In this document: in pieces, positions 44,635-53,756 of the stretch | Position numbering within the stretch: position 1 is the first letter of the stretch | How the letters are laid out: every line of letters starts with the position of its first letter | Source of the DNA: Cohnella phaseoli | Lineage (GTDB): Bacteria; Bacillota; Bacilli; Paenibacillales; Paenibacillaceae | Direction of reading: 5' to 3' | Length of the DNA stretch: 64,000 nt | Assembly: GCF_003386235.1 (NCBI RefSeq) | Contig: NZ_QRDZ01000012.1 | Location: forward strand, 1-64,000 | Notes under the pieces: generated by a model | Seen by the model: only the letters and a program-made list of their open reading frames with translations | Database searches by the model: none | Told to the model about the DNA's origin: nothing | Translations under genes and position numbers: made by a program

Positions 44635-46647
44635 ATGACAGCCAGCACCAAAATAATCGATCAATTATCCGTAACGACGATTCGCACGCTATCCATCGAC
44701 GCGATCGAGAAAGCGAAATCCGGCCATCCGGGCATGCCGATGGGAGCCGCCCCGATGGGCTATCAACTGTTCGCCAAAACGATGAAGCACAATCCGTCCA
44801 ATCCGCAATGGATCGACCGCGACCGCTTCGTCCTGTCAGCGGGCCACGGCTCGATGCTGCTGTACTCCCTGCTGCACCTGAGCGGCTACGATCTCCCGAT
44901 CGAAGAGCTGAAAAATTTCCGTCAATGGGGCTCCCTGACGCCGGGTCACCCGGAGTTCGGCCATACGGCGGGCGTGGATGCGACGACGGGACCGCTAGGC
45001 CAGGGCATTGCGATGGCCGTCGGCATGGCGATGGCGGAAGCGCAGCTGTCGGCGACCTATAACCGCGACGGCTACGAGCTGATCAATCACTTTACATACT
45101 CGGTCTGCGGTGACGGAGATTTGTCCGAGGGCGTCGCGTCGGAAGCGGCTTCGATGGCCGGCCACATGAAGCTGGGCAAATTGGTCGTCTTGTACGATTC
45201 CAACGATATCTCGCTCGACGGCGAGCTGGGTTTGTCGTTCTCCGAGAACGTAGGCCAACGCTTCGAAGCGTACGGTTGGCAGTATCTACGCGTGGAGGAC
45301 GGCAACGATCTCGACGCGCTGGGCAAGGCGATTGCAGCCGCTCAGGCGGAGCTTGGCAAGCCGACGCTGATCGAGGTGAAGACGGTCATCGGCTACGGTT
45401 CTCCGAATAAAGGCGGCAAAGGCGGCCACGCCGGCCCGCACGGTTCCCCGCTCGGAACGGACGAAGCGAAGCTGACGAAGGCGTTCTATGAATGGCCTCA
45501 CGAAGAATTTCACGTTCCCGAAGAAGTCCGCGCTCATTTCGCCGCGATCAAGCAATCCGGCGAGCAGTCGAACGCCGCATGGGACGCTCGTTTTGCGGAA
45601 TACAAGGCGGCTCACCCCGAGCTGGCTGCGCAATTCGAAGCGGCTCTCTCCAGCCGATTGCCTGACAATTGGGACGCGGATCTGCCTTCGTACTCGACGG
45701 AGGATAAGCCGCTGTCCACGCGCGTCGCTTCCGGTAATGCGATCAACGGCTTGGCCAAAAACGTACCTTACCTCGTTGGCGGTTCCGCCGACTTGGAAAG
45801 CTCCACGATGACGCATATGAAGGGGCTGCCGATCTACAAGCCGGGCAACTACGACGGTCGCAACATCTACTTCGGCATTCGCGAATTCGCGATGGCCGCG
45901 GCGATGAACGGAATTATGCTGCATGGCGGGCTGAAGGTGTTCGGCGGAACGTTCTTCGTGTTCACGGACTACCTGCGCCCGGCCGTTCGTCTGGCGGCGC
46001 TGATGGGTCTGCCTGTCGTCTACGTCTTGACGCACGACAGCATCGCGGTCGGCGAAGACGGCCCGACGCACGAGCCGATCGAGCAGTTGGCTTCGATCCG
46101 CATCATTCCGAACTTGACAGTCATCCGTCCGGCCGACGGCAACGAGACTTCCGCCGCATGGGCGTATGCGATGCAAAACCAAAGCAATCCGGTCGCGCTC
46201 GTGCTGACTCGCCAGAATCTGCCGATTCTCGAAGGCACGGCATCTGCGCGCGACAATATCGCCAAAGGCGGTTACATCGTCTCCGAAGCGGCTAACGGCG
46301 AGCCTCAGGGCATCCTGATCGCGACGGGCTCCGAGGTTCAACTGGCGGTCGCATCGCAGAAAGCGCTGGCCGAGCAAGGTATCCACGTTCGCGTCGTCAG
46401 CCTGCCGAGCTTCGATCTGTTCGAGAAGCAGGACGCAAGCTACAAGGAGAGCGTGCTGCCGAAGTCGATTAAAGCCCGTCTGGCGATCGAGATGGCGCAT
46501 CCGTTCGGATGGGAACGTTACGTCGGAGACAACGGTTCGATTCTGGGCATCTCTACGTTCGGAGCTTCCGCGCCGGGAGACCGCGTCATTAAAGAATACG
46601 GCTTTACTGTCGACAACGTCGTTGCCGAATTTAAAAAGCTGGTATAA
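44635..46647 (+). CDS. tkt: Transketolase
   Basis: 670 residues, normal length. The thiamine diphosphate motif is present ([20 protein letters not shown], ending in YDSN), with [17 protein letters not shown], the middle-domain [16 protein letters not shown] and the C-terminal domain. It moves two-carbon units in the pentose phosphate pathway. ATG 44635 has AGAGGAGGG upstream. A palindromic repeat follows 16 bases after the stop. Confidence 0.97.
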   Translation: MTASTKIIDQLSVTTIRTLSIDAIEKAKSGHPGMPMGAAPMGYQLFAKTMKHNPSNPQWIDRDRFVLSAGHGSMLLYSLLHLSGYDLPIEELKNFRQWGSLTPGHPEFGHTAGVDATTGPLGQGIAMAVGMAMAEAQLSATYNRDGYELINHFTYSVCGDGDLSEGVASEAASMAGHMKLGKLVVLYDSNDISLDGELGLSFSENVGQRFEAYGWQYLRVEDGNDLDALGKAIAAAQAELGKPTLIEVKTVIGYGSPNKGGKGGHAGPHGSPLGTDEAKLTKAFYEWPHEEFHVPEEVRAHFAAIKQSGEQSNAAWDARFAEYKAAHPELAAQFEAALSSRLPDNWDADLPSYSTEDKPLSTRVASGNAINGLAKNVPYLVGGSADLESSTMTHMKGLPIYKPGNYDGRNIYFGIREFAMAAAMNGIMLHGGLKVFGGTFFVFTDYLRPAVRLAALMGLPVVYVLTHDSIAVGEDGPTHEPIEQLASIRIIPNLTVIRPADGNETSAAWAYAMQNQSNPVALVLTRQNLPILEGTASARDNIAKGGYIVSEAANGEPQGILIATGSEVQLAVASQKALAEQGIHVRVVSLPSFDLFEKQDASYKESVLPKSIKARLAIEMAHPFGWERYVGDNGSILGISTFGASAPGDRVIKEYGFTVDNVVAEFKKLV

Positions 46648-46662
46648 GCGAGGTTTCAAAAT

Positions 46663-46736
46663 GTTCAAAAAGTCCGCTTATTAGGTCGAATTGACCTCCT
46701 CGGATGTTTTCGTGATCAAAAGCGGACTTTTTGAAC
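46663..46736. repeat. Hairpin-forming repeat, family 3 (full copy)
   Basis: GTTCAAAAAGTCCGCTT (46663-46679) and AAGCGGACTTTTTGAAC (46720-46736) are exact 17-base inverted repeats. An inner palindrome AGGTCGAATTGACCT lies between them. One arm also occurs at 34105-34120. The hairpin with TTTTT on each strand could end transcription of tkt. Confidence 0.82.
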
Positions 46737-46773
46737 AAGCTTTATAATACGGAGAGGGAGCTGGAGAGAAACG

Positions 46774-47088
46774 ATGCCGCAGTACAATAACGTATCCGTA
46801 GTAAAGAAAGCCAACGTTTATTTCGAAGGCAATGTAACGAGCCGGACGGTCATTTTCGCAGACGGCACTAAAGTAACGCTGGGTATCATGCTCCCGGGCG
46901 AATATGAGTTCGGTACGGCACAGAAAGAAATAATGGACATTCAAGCGGGCGAGCTGTCCGTGCTGCTTCCGGGCGGCGACGAATGGCTGGACATTGCCGA
47001 GCCGACGAAATTCGAAGTCCCGGCCAACTCCAGCTTTAAGCTCAAGGTGAAGACGGTAACGGATTACATCTGTTCGTATTTGGACTGA
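46774..47088 (+). CDS. ppnP: Pyrimidine/purine nucleoside phosphorylase
   Basis: 104 residues, a single cupin domain. [35 protein letters not shown] and [14 protein letters not shown] match the PpnP (YaiE, DUF1255) family, which phosphorolyses several nucleosides. The length is standard. The ribosome binding site is GGAGCTGGAGAG. A terminator follows. Confidence 0.92.
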   Translation: MPQYNNVSVVKKANVYFEGNVTSRTVIFADGTKVTLGIMLPGEYEFGTAQKEIMDIQAGELSVLLPGGDEWLDIAEPTKFEVPANSSFKLKVKTVTDYICSYLD

Positions 47089-47107
47089 GCGTATTCCGAT
47101 AGCGCCG

Positions 47108-47147
47108 ACAACCACTGCCGAAGATGCAAGCGGCGGTGGTTGTTTTG
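47108..47147 (+). terminator. Intrinsic terminator after ppnP
   Basis: ACAACCACTGCCG (47108-47120) pairs with CGGCGGTGGTTGT (47131-47143) with one mismatch and is followed by TTTG. Confidence 0.85.
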
Positions 47148-47183
47148 CGTGAGCGTCGTATTCGGGTGTGGAGGCTGTTGCCG

Positions 47184-48020
47184 ATGAAAAAAAGATTAGT
47201 GGATTTCGTTATGCTCGCGGTGGGCGCTCTCATGTTCGCGCTCTCGATCAATCTGTTCGCGATTCCCAACGAGTTCGGCGAAGGCGGCGTTACCGGCGTT
47301 ACGATCATTCTGTATTATTTGTACGAGTGGTCGCCGGGACTTGTCAGCCTAATTCTGAATTCGTTTTTGCTGATTATAGGGTATAAATTTCTCGACCGGA
47401 CGACCGTGGCGTATACGGTTGTTGCCGTGCTGCTGCTATCTCTGTTCCTGCATTTGACGGAGGGGATGCGCATCGAGTCCCATGAGATCGTCGTGAACGC
47501 GATTTTCGGAGGGGTCCTTGGCGGCGCAGGCATCGGCATTATCATCCGGGCGGGCGGAACGACGGCCGGCTCCGTCATCCTGGCTCGAATCGCGCACAAA
47601 TATTTGGATTGGAACGTCAGCTACGCGTTGCTGTTTTTCGATCTGATCGTCGTGCTGGGCTCCTATTTCATTATCGGCGCTCAGGCGGTTATGCTGACGG
47701 TCGTCATGCTGTACATCGCGACGAAGGTGATGGATTTCATCATCGAGGGGTTGAACCCGAAGAAGGCGGTAACGATCATCTCCAAGGAGCATGCGAGAAT
47801 CGCCGATCAGGTCAACAGCTTGATGGACAGGGGCGTAACGGTGCTTCACGGTCACGGATACTACACGAAGACGGAGAAGCAAATTCTCTACATCGTCATC
47901 AGCAAGCAAGAGCTGAGCACGCTGAAGCGAATTGTGAAGGCGAGCGACAAGGACGCGTTCATTACCATTCACGACGTCAGAGACGTATTCGGCGAAGGAT
48001 TTATAGAGCTATCCAAATAA
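47184..48020 (+). CDS. YitT family membrane protein with DUF2179 domain (second copy)
   Basis: 278 residues. It has five to six helices (FVMLAVGALMFALSINLFAI, GGVTGVTIILYYLY and onward) and a DUF2179 C-terminal domain (AVTIISKEHARIADQVN ... FITIHDVRDVFGEGF). It is paralogous to 21300-22172. ATG 47184 has GGAGG upstream; the frame opens earlier at 47124 but runs through the ppnP terminator. Confidence 0.92.
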   Translation: MKKRLVDFVMLAVGALMFALSINLFAIPNEFGEGGVTGVTIILYYLYEWSPGLVSLILNSFLLIIGYKFLDRTTVAYTVVAVLLLSLFLHLTEGMRIESHEIVVNAIFGGVLGGAGIGIIIRAGGTTAGSVILARIAHKYLDWNVSYALLFFDLIVVLGSYFIIGAQAVMLTVVMLYIATKVMDFIIEGLNPKKAVTIISKEHARIADQVNSLMDRGVTVLHGHGYYTKTEKQILYIVISKQELSTLKRIVKASDKDAFITIHDVRDVFGEGFIELSK

Positions 48021-48024
48021 TAGG

Positions 48025-48070
48025 CGCATGTAGCTCCTCGCGGACCGGACGGAGATACATGCGCTTTTTT
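48025..48070. terminator. Intrinsic terminator between convergent YitT and MFS genes
   Basis: GCGCATGTAGCTCC (48025-48038) pairs with GGAGATACATGCGC (48052-48065) with one mismatch and is followed by TTTTTT. It also lies just past the MFS stop on the other strand. Confidence 0.85.
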
Positions 48071-48075
48071 CTTGG

Positions 48076-49443
48076 CTATGCCGGCGACTGCGACGCTCGC
48101 TCCGTTCTCGCGCTCGCGACAAGGCTTAGCAGAATCAAGGCGATATTAAACGTCATCGCGATCGTGACCCCGTATTTCAGCGCAATGCCGCCCGTCTGGC
48201 TGATCGCGACAATCGCTCCGCCGATGCCGACCGCGACGCCAGGCGTAAAGGAATCCGCGAATTGCAAGCTGCCGGACACCTTGCCGGCTTCGCCCTGCTT
48301 AGCGAGCGCGAACGCGACCGTGCCGCTGATTGTATGGGCCAGCCCAATTCCGATGCCGGTGACGATCTCCCCAAGCACTGCCGTAACGATATTGATCGCC
48401 GGCACCCACACCATAATCGCAATGCCCAGCAGCATCAGCAGAATGCCGGCCATGATTCGTTTATTGCGTCCTCTGCCTTGATCGGCCGCATCCCACCGGG
48501 CTTGCAGTATGGCAACGACGCTCCAGCTCATCGCCGCGCTTGCGACGATCAGACCGGCTCGATCGGCGCTCATTCCCTTCGTATCCGTTAAGGCGAGCAC
48601 GAGGAAGTTTTGCGTACATACGTATGCGGCGAAAAACAAACCCCGAGAGGCGATCAGGGACGAGAGACCGGGGCGCAGCGTCAGCGTGCCTGCCGGAAGC
48701 AGCTTGCGAAGCGGCTGCACCATCAGCGCCAGACCGACGATGAGCAGCGCGATGCCCAGCGGTTTGGGCAGCATGCCGAGACCGCTAAGGAACAACCCGG
48801 TTCCGATCGCGAGCAGCACGGACAATCCGACGACGCCCTTTTCTCCCGAATCCGGGTGGTTAGGCATTTTCAGCTTGCGGAATACCGGCATGCTGAGCGC
48901 CATCGCCAGCGCCAGGAAGGGGAGCACGCCCCAGAATACGAATCTCCACGACCACTGCGAGGCGATAACCCCGGCTACGTAAGGACCGAGCATGGAGGGA
49001 AGCACATAGGCCGTGCCGAGCGCTCCTAATATTTTGGCGCGAAGCTCGTCTGGATAGCTAAGAGAGATAGACGTATAGATACACGTATACATCGCGCCTG
49101 CACCGAAGCCCTGGAGCGCGCGAGAAGCGATCAGCACGTACATATCGGTAGCCACGGCGGCGGCGACCAAGCCTATGGCAAACAGCACGATCGCGATCGT
49201 GAACAGCAGGGCCGGTCCGCTCTTGTCAATTTGACGGCCGACGACCAGCGTGCCGATAATTTGAGCCAGCAGATAGGCGCTGAAAATCCAGCCGAATAGA
49301 GGAAGGCCGTCCAAATCTCCGGCAATGACGGGAGCGACCGTCGTAACGGCCAACCCTTCGAACCCGATCGCCATCGCAGCTAGAATAATGCCGATGGACA
49401 TAGCCAGATAGCGCGGTGCGAATATACTTTGCGAAGAAGCCAA
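48076..49443 (-). CDS. Major facilitator superfamily transporter
   Basis: 455 residues with 12 or more membrane helices. It has the MFS loop motif GRQIDKSGPALLF between helices 2 and 3 and RALQGFGAGAMYTCIY. The QG and GP motifs in helices 4-5 (SMLGPYVAGVIA) suggest a drug/H+ antiporter of the DHA type. It is divergent from a SufR-like regulator gene, which may control it. Confidence 0.93.
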   Translation of the reverse strand: MASSQSIFAPRYLAMSIGIILAAMAIGFEGLAVTTVAPVIAGDLDGLPLFGWIFSAYLLAQIIGTLVVGRQIDKSGPALLFTIAIVLFAIGLVAAAVATDMYVLIASRALQGFGAGAMYTCIYTSISLSYPDELRAKILGALGTAYVLPSMLGPYVAGVIASQWSWRFVFWGVLPFLALAMALSMPVFRKLKMPNHPDSGEKGVVGLSVLLAIGTGLFLSGLGMLPKPLGIALLIVGLALMVQPLRKLLPAGTLTLRPGLSSLIASRGLFFAAYVCTQNFLVLALTDTKGMSADRAGLIVASAAMSWSVVAILQARWDAADQGRGRNKRIMAGILLMLLGIAIMVWVPAINIVTAVLGEIVTGIGIGLAHTISGTVAFALAKQGEAGKVSGSLQFADSFTPGVAVGIGGAIVAISQTGGIALKYGVTIAMTFNIALILLSLVASARTERASQSPA

Positions 49444-49520
49444 TACGTTTCAACTCCAATCCTATTGTCTAAGTACGCGCAGTATCCGGCCGAATACTTT
49501 CTAAACAAAGATCTTTACAA

Positions 49521-49548
49521 ACAAAGTAAACTGACCTTTTGACTTTGT
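49521..49548. promoter_or_regulatory. Inverted repeat overlapping the regulator promoter (operator candidate)
   Basis: ACAAAGT (49521-49527) and ACTTTGT (49542-49548) form an inverted repeat whose right arm overlaps the -35 box of the regulator promoter. A second small palindrome, AAAGATCTTT, lies at 49508-49517. The site sits between divergent genes and could serve both. Confidence 0.5.
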
Positions 49549-49567
49549 CAATATTTTTCTTTATAAT
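49539..49567 (+). promoter_or_regulatory. SigA-type promoter of the SufR-like regulator gene
   Basis: TTGACT (49539-49544) and TATAAT (49562-49567) are separated by 17 bases, a near-consensus promoter. The start codon is 35 bases downstream of the -10. Confidence 0.85.
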
Positions 49568-49601
49568 CTCGTTAAAACGAATTCGTAAAGGTGAACTCTT
49601 C

Positions 49602-50279
49602 ATGACAAAAATAAATTCCCGAGCGAAGGACGGCGCCGAGAGGACCAGAAGAGCCATTGTCAAGCTGCTTAAACACAACGGGTCGATGGATGCTCATCAG
49701 CTGGCAAGCCAGCTCGGAGTGACGGCAATGGCTGTGCGGCAGCACCTATACGGACTGCAGGAGCAGGAACTGGTGACGTTCACAGAGGAAGCGAGAACGA
49801 TGGGACGACCGGCCAAGATGTGGGCGCTGACCTCCGAAGCGAACCGGCTTTTCCCCGACGGCTACGCCGATCTTACGGCCAGCCTGATCGAATCGATGAA
49901 GGAAGCTTTCGGTGACGAGGGATTGGAGCGGCTGCTGGAGGTGCGCAACCGGAAGCAGATCGAAGACTATAGGACTAAAGTTCCGCGGAGCCTGCCGCTT
50001 AAAGAGAAGCTCTCGACGTTCGCGGAGTCGCGGACATCCGAAGGATATATGGCGGACATTATCGAATACCCGGACGGTGTATTCTGCTTCATAGAGAAGC
50101 ATTGTCCGATCTGCGAGGCGGCGAAGGCATGCTCCGGCCTGTGCAAGAAGGAGATGGAGATGTTCCAGAGCATTCTGGGCGACGAGGTCGAGATCACGCG
50201 AGGGGATCATATTCTTAAAGGCGACAACCGCTGTGTATATTGGATTAAACCGGGAACAACGTCAGCACACGGAGAGTGA
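49602..50279 (+). CDS. SufR-like HTH regulator with C-terminal cysteine cluster
   Basis: 225 residues. The winged helix-turn-helix is at ~14-80 (AHQLASQLGVTAMAVRQHLY, then GRPAKMWALT). A helical middle leads to a cysteine-rich C-terminus: HCPICEAAKACSGLC (Cys168, 171, 177, 181) and Cys211. This is the layout of SufR-type iron-sulfur-sensing repressors, so an Fe-S cluster is likely; it is not proved. ATG 49602 has AAAGGTG upstream. The frame is open back to 49539 but that would cross the promoter. Confidence 0.85.
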   Translation: MTKINSRAKDGAERTRRAIVKLLKHNGSMDAHQLASQLGVTAMAVRQHLYGLQEQELVTFTEEARTMGRPAKMWALTSEANRLFPDGYADLTASLIESMKEAFGDEGLERLLEVRNRKQIEDYRTKVPRSLPLKEKLSTFAESRTSEGYMADIIEYPDGVFCFIEKHCPICEAAKACSGLCKKEMEMFQSILGDEVEITRGDHILKGDNRCVYWIKPGTTSAHGE

Positions 50280-50629
50280 GCGGGCGTTATTTCTTTACGT
50301 TGACGCGAAGGATTTTCTATTTTTTGAATGAAGGCCGGGATATCTCTCGAGTGATTTGCGTCGCAGATCGAGAGTCTGTCGGCTGCGCGGCTGTCCGCTT
50401 TCGTGAGTCAATTGATTTCCGTTTTCTACGGAGTTCCGCTTCAAGCGCGCATTCAAATGGTCGACTCGTCCGCGCTGGAGAAACGCCTACAGCGAAAGCT
50501 TGGACCTGCTGTTCGCCGCCTTGGATGGAGGAATTCAAGCAAGGAGCCGATAACGGACGGAGAGGCAAGAATCATTTATGGCGGCAGGGCGGGGGCAGCC
50601 GTCTGCCGTCCCGCCCCCGCTGACGCCGG
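50280..50629. other. 350-base stretch without a credible gene
   Basis: Short open frames exist on both strands but none has a ribosome binding site or recognisable protein features. A GC-rich inverted repeat (GCGGGGGC at about 50588 with GCCCCCGC at about 50613) lies near the right end and may be a terminator for the leftward dehydrogenase-PilZ gene or the rightward regulator, though it lacks a T run. The stretch could hold a decayed gene. Confidence 0.5.
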
Positions 50630-51916
50630 TCAATGCTGGCCGGCAATATACTCTTGAAGCTGAAGGCGCTGGTACAGCGGCAGCCCCGTTAGAAGGCAGC
50701 CGTAGCTGAAGGCGTCGTTGTTGCGTTCGATGCGAATGATCCGCGCGGTCATCGGCGGCAGCTGCGATTCCTGCAGGAAGTGAAGGACGATGAACATATC
50801 CTTCTCCAGCGGGGATTTCGATTCGATCTGAATTCCGTCCTCGGACAGATCAAGCAGACGGCCGCGAACCGTATGACCGCGGAAGGCTCCGTCGCCTTCC
50901 CATTGGTAGATGGACATCATGAGCGGGATGTCCAGCGGCACGCGTGCTTTCTTGCGGCGTTCCGATTCTTCCGCATAAGACGGGTCGGATTCCTCCGCAG
51001 GCGACGCAGCCTCGATCGCCGCAGCCGAAGACTCGCCGATCCTTCTGCCGATCCAGCTTTCGTATACGCGTGCGAGAGCCGCGAGATCCTGCTCGCCGTA
51101 TCCGGCAGCTTGTCCGAGCTGGAATAGGCTCTTGGCGGACTCAAGCATCGGAGTGGAGACGCCGAGCGTATCCGTCAGAACAGACGACAGCTTAAGATCC
51201 TTAAGCATAAGCTCCAGCGAGAATTGTACGCTGTAGTCCTCCTCGATAATTTTGCGCCCCTTCAGCTCGGCCTGTTTGCTGGCCGCGCCGCCGCCCTGTA
51301 CGACGCGTAGAAAGGCGGAGGCGTCGATGCCGCTCTTGGCGGCAATCGCCATGCCTTCGATCAATCCTGCGGCATTGATCCCGACGATCGTATTGTGAGC
51401 GAGCTTGGCGTTGGCGCCGCTGCCGCTCGGACCCATGTAGATCACTTCCCGTCCCATTGCGAGCAGCAGTTCTTCATGTTCGGCAACCGTTTCCCGATCT
51501 CCCCCAGCCATGAACAGCAGCGTCCCATCGATTGCGGCGGGTTTGCTGCCGGTTACCGGCGCGTCGATGAAATCGCAGAATCGTTCCGCGGCCGCGGCCG
51601 AGAGTCTCCTGGCCAGCGCAGGCGAAATCGTGCTGCTGTCGATAATCGTCGTGTTGGGCTTCAGTACCTGAAGCAGGCCGTTATCTCCGAAATATACTTC
51701 TTCGATCGCCTGATCGTTGCTAATCATCGTGATCACGACATCCACTCGCTTAGCAAGGTCGGCGGGCGAAGCGGCAACGTCGGCTCCGAGCTCTGCAAGG
51801 GAGTCGGCTTTGCCCTCAGTACGGTTATAGACGAGGACATCATAGTCTTTGCGCAGCAAATTGGCCGCCATCGGCTCCCCCATCGTGCCGAGACCGATAA
51901 ATCCGATCGATTTCAT
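50630..51916 (-). CDS. Beta-hydroxyacid dehydrogenase fused to a PilZ c-di-GMP-binding domain
   Basis: 428 residues. Residues 1-~290 are a full 3-hydroxyisobutyrate dehydrogenase-type enzyme: NAD(P) loop GLGTMG (8-13), substrate motif DAPVTGSKPAAIDG (118-131), catalytic lysine K171 in GANAKLAHN and KDLKL. After a short acidic linker (~295-318), residues 320-428 form a PilZ domain with both c-di-GMP signature motifs, RKKAR (321-325, RxxxR) and DLSEDG (356-361, DxSxxG). The frame is continuous. ATG 51916 has AAGGAGAC upstream; the frame opens at 51937 with a TTG. The fusion suggests a reductase governed by c-di-GMP, by inference only. Confidence 0.9.
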   Translation of the reverse strand: MKSIGFIGLGTMGEPMAANLLRKDYDVLVYNRTEGKADSLAELGADVAASPADLAKRVDVVITMISNDQAIEEVYFGDNGLLQVLKPNTTIIDSSTISPALARRLSAAAAERFCDFIDAPVTGSKPAAIDGTLLFMAGGDRETVAEHEELLLAMGREVIYMGPSGSGANAKLAHNTIVGINAAGLIEGMAIAAKSGIDASAFLRVVQGGGAASKQAELKGRKIIEEDYSVQFSLELMLKDLKLSSVLTDTLGVSTPMLESAKSLFQLGQAAGYGEQDLAALARVYESWIGRRIGESSAAAIEAASPAEESDPSYAEESERRKKARVPLDIPLMMSIYQWEGDGAFRGHTVRGRLLDLSEDGIQIESKSPLEKDMFIVLHFLQESQLPPMTARIIRIERNNDAFSYGCLLTGLPLYQRLQLQEYIAGQH

Positions 51917-52080
51917 CTGAATCGTCTCCTTGTTCAATAGATGATTCTATTATCCCGTTGTTTTGCCAATTCCGAAAGAGGCTGCAACAATATTCATACA
52001 ATTTCCGTTCAGAGGTGGAAAAGGAATGTAAAAAGTGATATCATATAAATATCAAATAAATATTAATCAGAGGTGGTCTT

Positions 52081-52977
52081 ATGACGACGAAAAAGGCCTG
52101 GCATGTGAATGGATTTTTGGCGCTGCTGCTGGCGTTGGCGTCTATTGTCGGAAGCGTGGTTCTGTTCGCCAATGCCGGTTCGGAGACGAGCGGCTTCCCA
52201 GGGGCTGAGCCTGAAGTCAACGGCTGGTTTATTTTCGGCGGGATTGTGCTGATCGTCGTATTCATCGTCCTGCTCACTTCGCTAACGATCGTGCAGCCTA
52301 ATCAGGCGAAAATTATTACGTTTTTCGGTCGGTACAAAGGAACGATTACGGAAAGCGGATTGTGGCTGGTCGTGCCGTTCTCGGGCAAGACGAAGGTATC
52401 GCTGAAGGTTCGCAACTTCAATAGTCAGACTCTGAAGGTGAACGACGCGGAAGGCAACCCGATCGAGATCGGCTGCGTCGTCGTATTCAAGGTCGTCGAT
52501 ACGGCGAAAGCGGTGTTCGACGTCGACAACTACAGCAAGTTCGTAGAGGTGCAGAGCGAGACGGCGATTCGTCATATCGCGGCCAACTACGCATACGATA
52601 CGTTCTCGGACGAGCAAAAACCATCGTTAAGAGGCAATGCCGACGAAGTGTCGCAGGAGCTCACGCAAGAGCTTCAGACTCGCCTTGCGCTTGCGGGCGT
52701 CGAGGTGCTTGAGACGCGTCTGACTCATTTGGCCTATGCGCCGGAGATTGCCAGCGCGATGCTGCAGCGGCAGCAGGCGATTGCGATTATCGCGGCCAGG
52801 CAGAAGATCGTGGAGGGGGCCGTCACGATGGTGGAATCCGCGCTTCAGCAGTTGAAGGACAACGGAATCGAGCTGGATGGGGAACGTCGTGCGGCGATGA
52901 TTAACAACCTTATGGTCACAATCGTATCCGATCGGGCGGCGACGCCCGTAATCAACACGGGTACGATGTACGGGTAA
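52081..52977 (+). CDS. SPFH (band 7) domain membrane protein
   Basis: 298 residues. It has two N-terminal helices (FLALLLALASIVGSVVLFAN, FGGIVLIVVFIVLLTSLTIV) and an SPFH domain starting QPNQAKIITFFGRYKGTI, with the usual VKVVDTAKAVFDV-type core and a helical end (EIASAMLQRQQAIAIIAARQ). Such flotillin/prohibitin-like proteins form membrane-bound oligomers. AGAGGTGG precedes the ATG. It is 8 bases ahead of a small DNA-binding-type gene, a known pairing in this group as I recall. Confidence 0.92.
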   Translation: MTTKKAWHVNGFLALLLALASIVGSVVLFANAGSETSGFPGAEPEVNGWFIFGGIVLIVVFIVLLTSLTIVQPNQAKIITFFGRYKGTITESGLWLVVPFSGKTKVSLKVRNFNSQTLKVNDAEGNPIEIGCVVVFKVVDTAKAVFDVDNYSKFVEVQSETAIRHIAANYAYDTFSDEQKPSLRGNADEVSQELTQELQTRLALAGVEVLETRLTHLAYAPEIASAMLQRQQAIAIIAARQKIVEGAVTMVESALQQLKDNGIELDGERRAAMINNLMVTIVSDRAATPVINTGTMYG

Positions 52978-52985
52978 GGATCGTT

Positions 52986-53201
52986 ATGGCTAGGGAAAAG
53001 AAGGCGTTCCCGCTGCGACTGGACGCCGAAATTCATCGCGCGGTGGAAAGGTGGGCGGAGGACGAGTTTCGCAGCGTAAACGGTCACATCGAATATTTGC
53101 TCCGCGAGGCGCTGCGCAAGGCGGGGAGACTTCCTTCGGGAAACCGCCCGGCGCAACCGACCGATCCGGATTCCGCTTCTGACAATGCCGAACAGCCATA
53201 G
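52986..53201 (+). CDS. Ribbon-helix-helix (Arc-like) protein
   Basis: 71 residues. KAFPLRLDAEIHRAVERWAE is a ribbon-helix-helix pattern: one beta strand, then two helices (SVNGHIEYLLREALRKAG). The remaining residues form a polar tail. Proteins of this size bind DNA as dimers. It follows the SPFH gene by 8 bases, so it may regulate or bind that protein instead of acting as an antitoxin; no toxin gene is present. Confidence 0.85.
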   Translation: MAREKKAFPLRLDAEIHRAVERWAEDEFRSVNGHIEYLLREALRKAGRLPSGNRPAQPTDPDSASDNAEQP

Positions 53202-53211
53202 ACTAATAACA

Positions 53212-53265
53212 AACAAGAGACTGCCGGTGTCCGTCCTTTGCGGACGACCGGCTGTTTTCTTGTTA
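53212..53265 (+). terminator. Intrinsic terminator after the SPFH/RHH genes
   Basis: The complementary arms AACAAGAGACTGCCGGT and GACCGGCTGTTTTCTTGTT enclose GTCC...GGAC, and the right arm contains TTTTCTT. Confidence 0.75.
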
Positions 53266-53300
53266 TTGTGCTCAAGCTGTACAGAAGGGAGGCGTTCAAA

Positions 53301-53714
53301 ATGAGAGGTCTCAGAGTTTTAATTTTTATGGTCCTGGCGCTAATCTTTGTATCGGGGTGCGGTAAAGAGGATGCCAATCGCATGGTCGATGAGGTTCCTG
53401 TTCCTGCTCCGTTCGCATTCGAACGTGAAAATATAGTCAAAGTAACGATATCTAAGGGGGACGGGCAACTAGCTGCTGAACTCGCGGATAACAAAAATTT
53501 GAACAAACTGAGAGATATCTTGGATAAAGCACGTCCATTTACCGGTGCTTATCCATTCGACTTGCTTGGCATACTCGTGATCGAATCGAAAAATGGAACA
53601 AAGCGAGAATTGCAAGTGACGGGGAACGGCCATGTTTTTGTCGACATGGAGGCAAAGATTGCTTATGAGTTACACAAAAAAAGCTTTTTTGATTTCGTTG
53701 AAAAGTTGAATTAG
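53301..53714 (+). CDS. Small lipoprotein of unknown function
   Basis: 137 residues. The signal peptide ends in FVSGC (Cys20). The mature part is a ~105-residue alpha/beta domain (VKVTISKGDGQLAAELADNK ... FVDMEAKIAYELHKKSFFDF). I do not recognise a family. ATG 53301 has GGGAGGCG upstream; the frame opens earlier at 53238. Confidence 0.85.
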   Translation: MRGLRVLIFMVLALIFVSGCGKEDANRMVDEVPVPAPFAFERENIVKVTISKGDGQLAAELADNKNLNKLRDILDKARPFTGAYPFDLLGILVIESKNGTKRELQVTGNGHVFVDMEAKIAYELHKKSFFDFVEKLN

Positions 53715-53756
53715 CAAAATACAGATGGAAGCAGCACATCGCCAGTAGAGTCGATT

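Noticed and set aside
45286..46668. 460-residue leftward frame opposite transketolase
   Set aside because: Arginine-rich antisense shadow; the sense gene is certain.
46663..46736. Hairpin after tkt as a riboswitch for ppnP
   Set aside because: It is a simple 17-base inverted repeat with a recurring arm elsewhere, so a mobile palindrome or terminator explains it better.
50276..50657. Open frames between the SufR-like regulator and the dehydrogenase-PilZ gene
   Set aside because: Three overlapping frames of similar length, no ribosome binding site and no protein features; chance openness is likely.
52986..53201. Ribbon-helix-helix gene as a toxin-antitoxin antitoxin
   Set aside because: No toxin gene lies beside it; it follows an SPFH gene and precedes a terminator.
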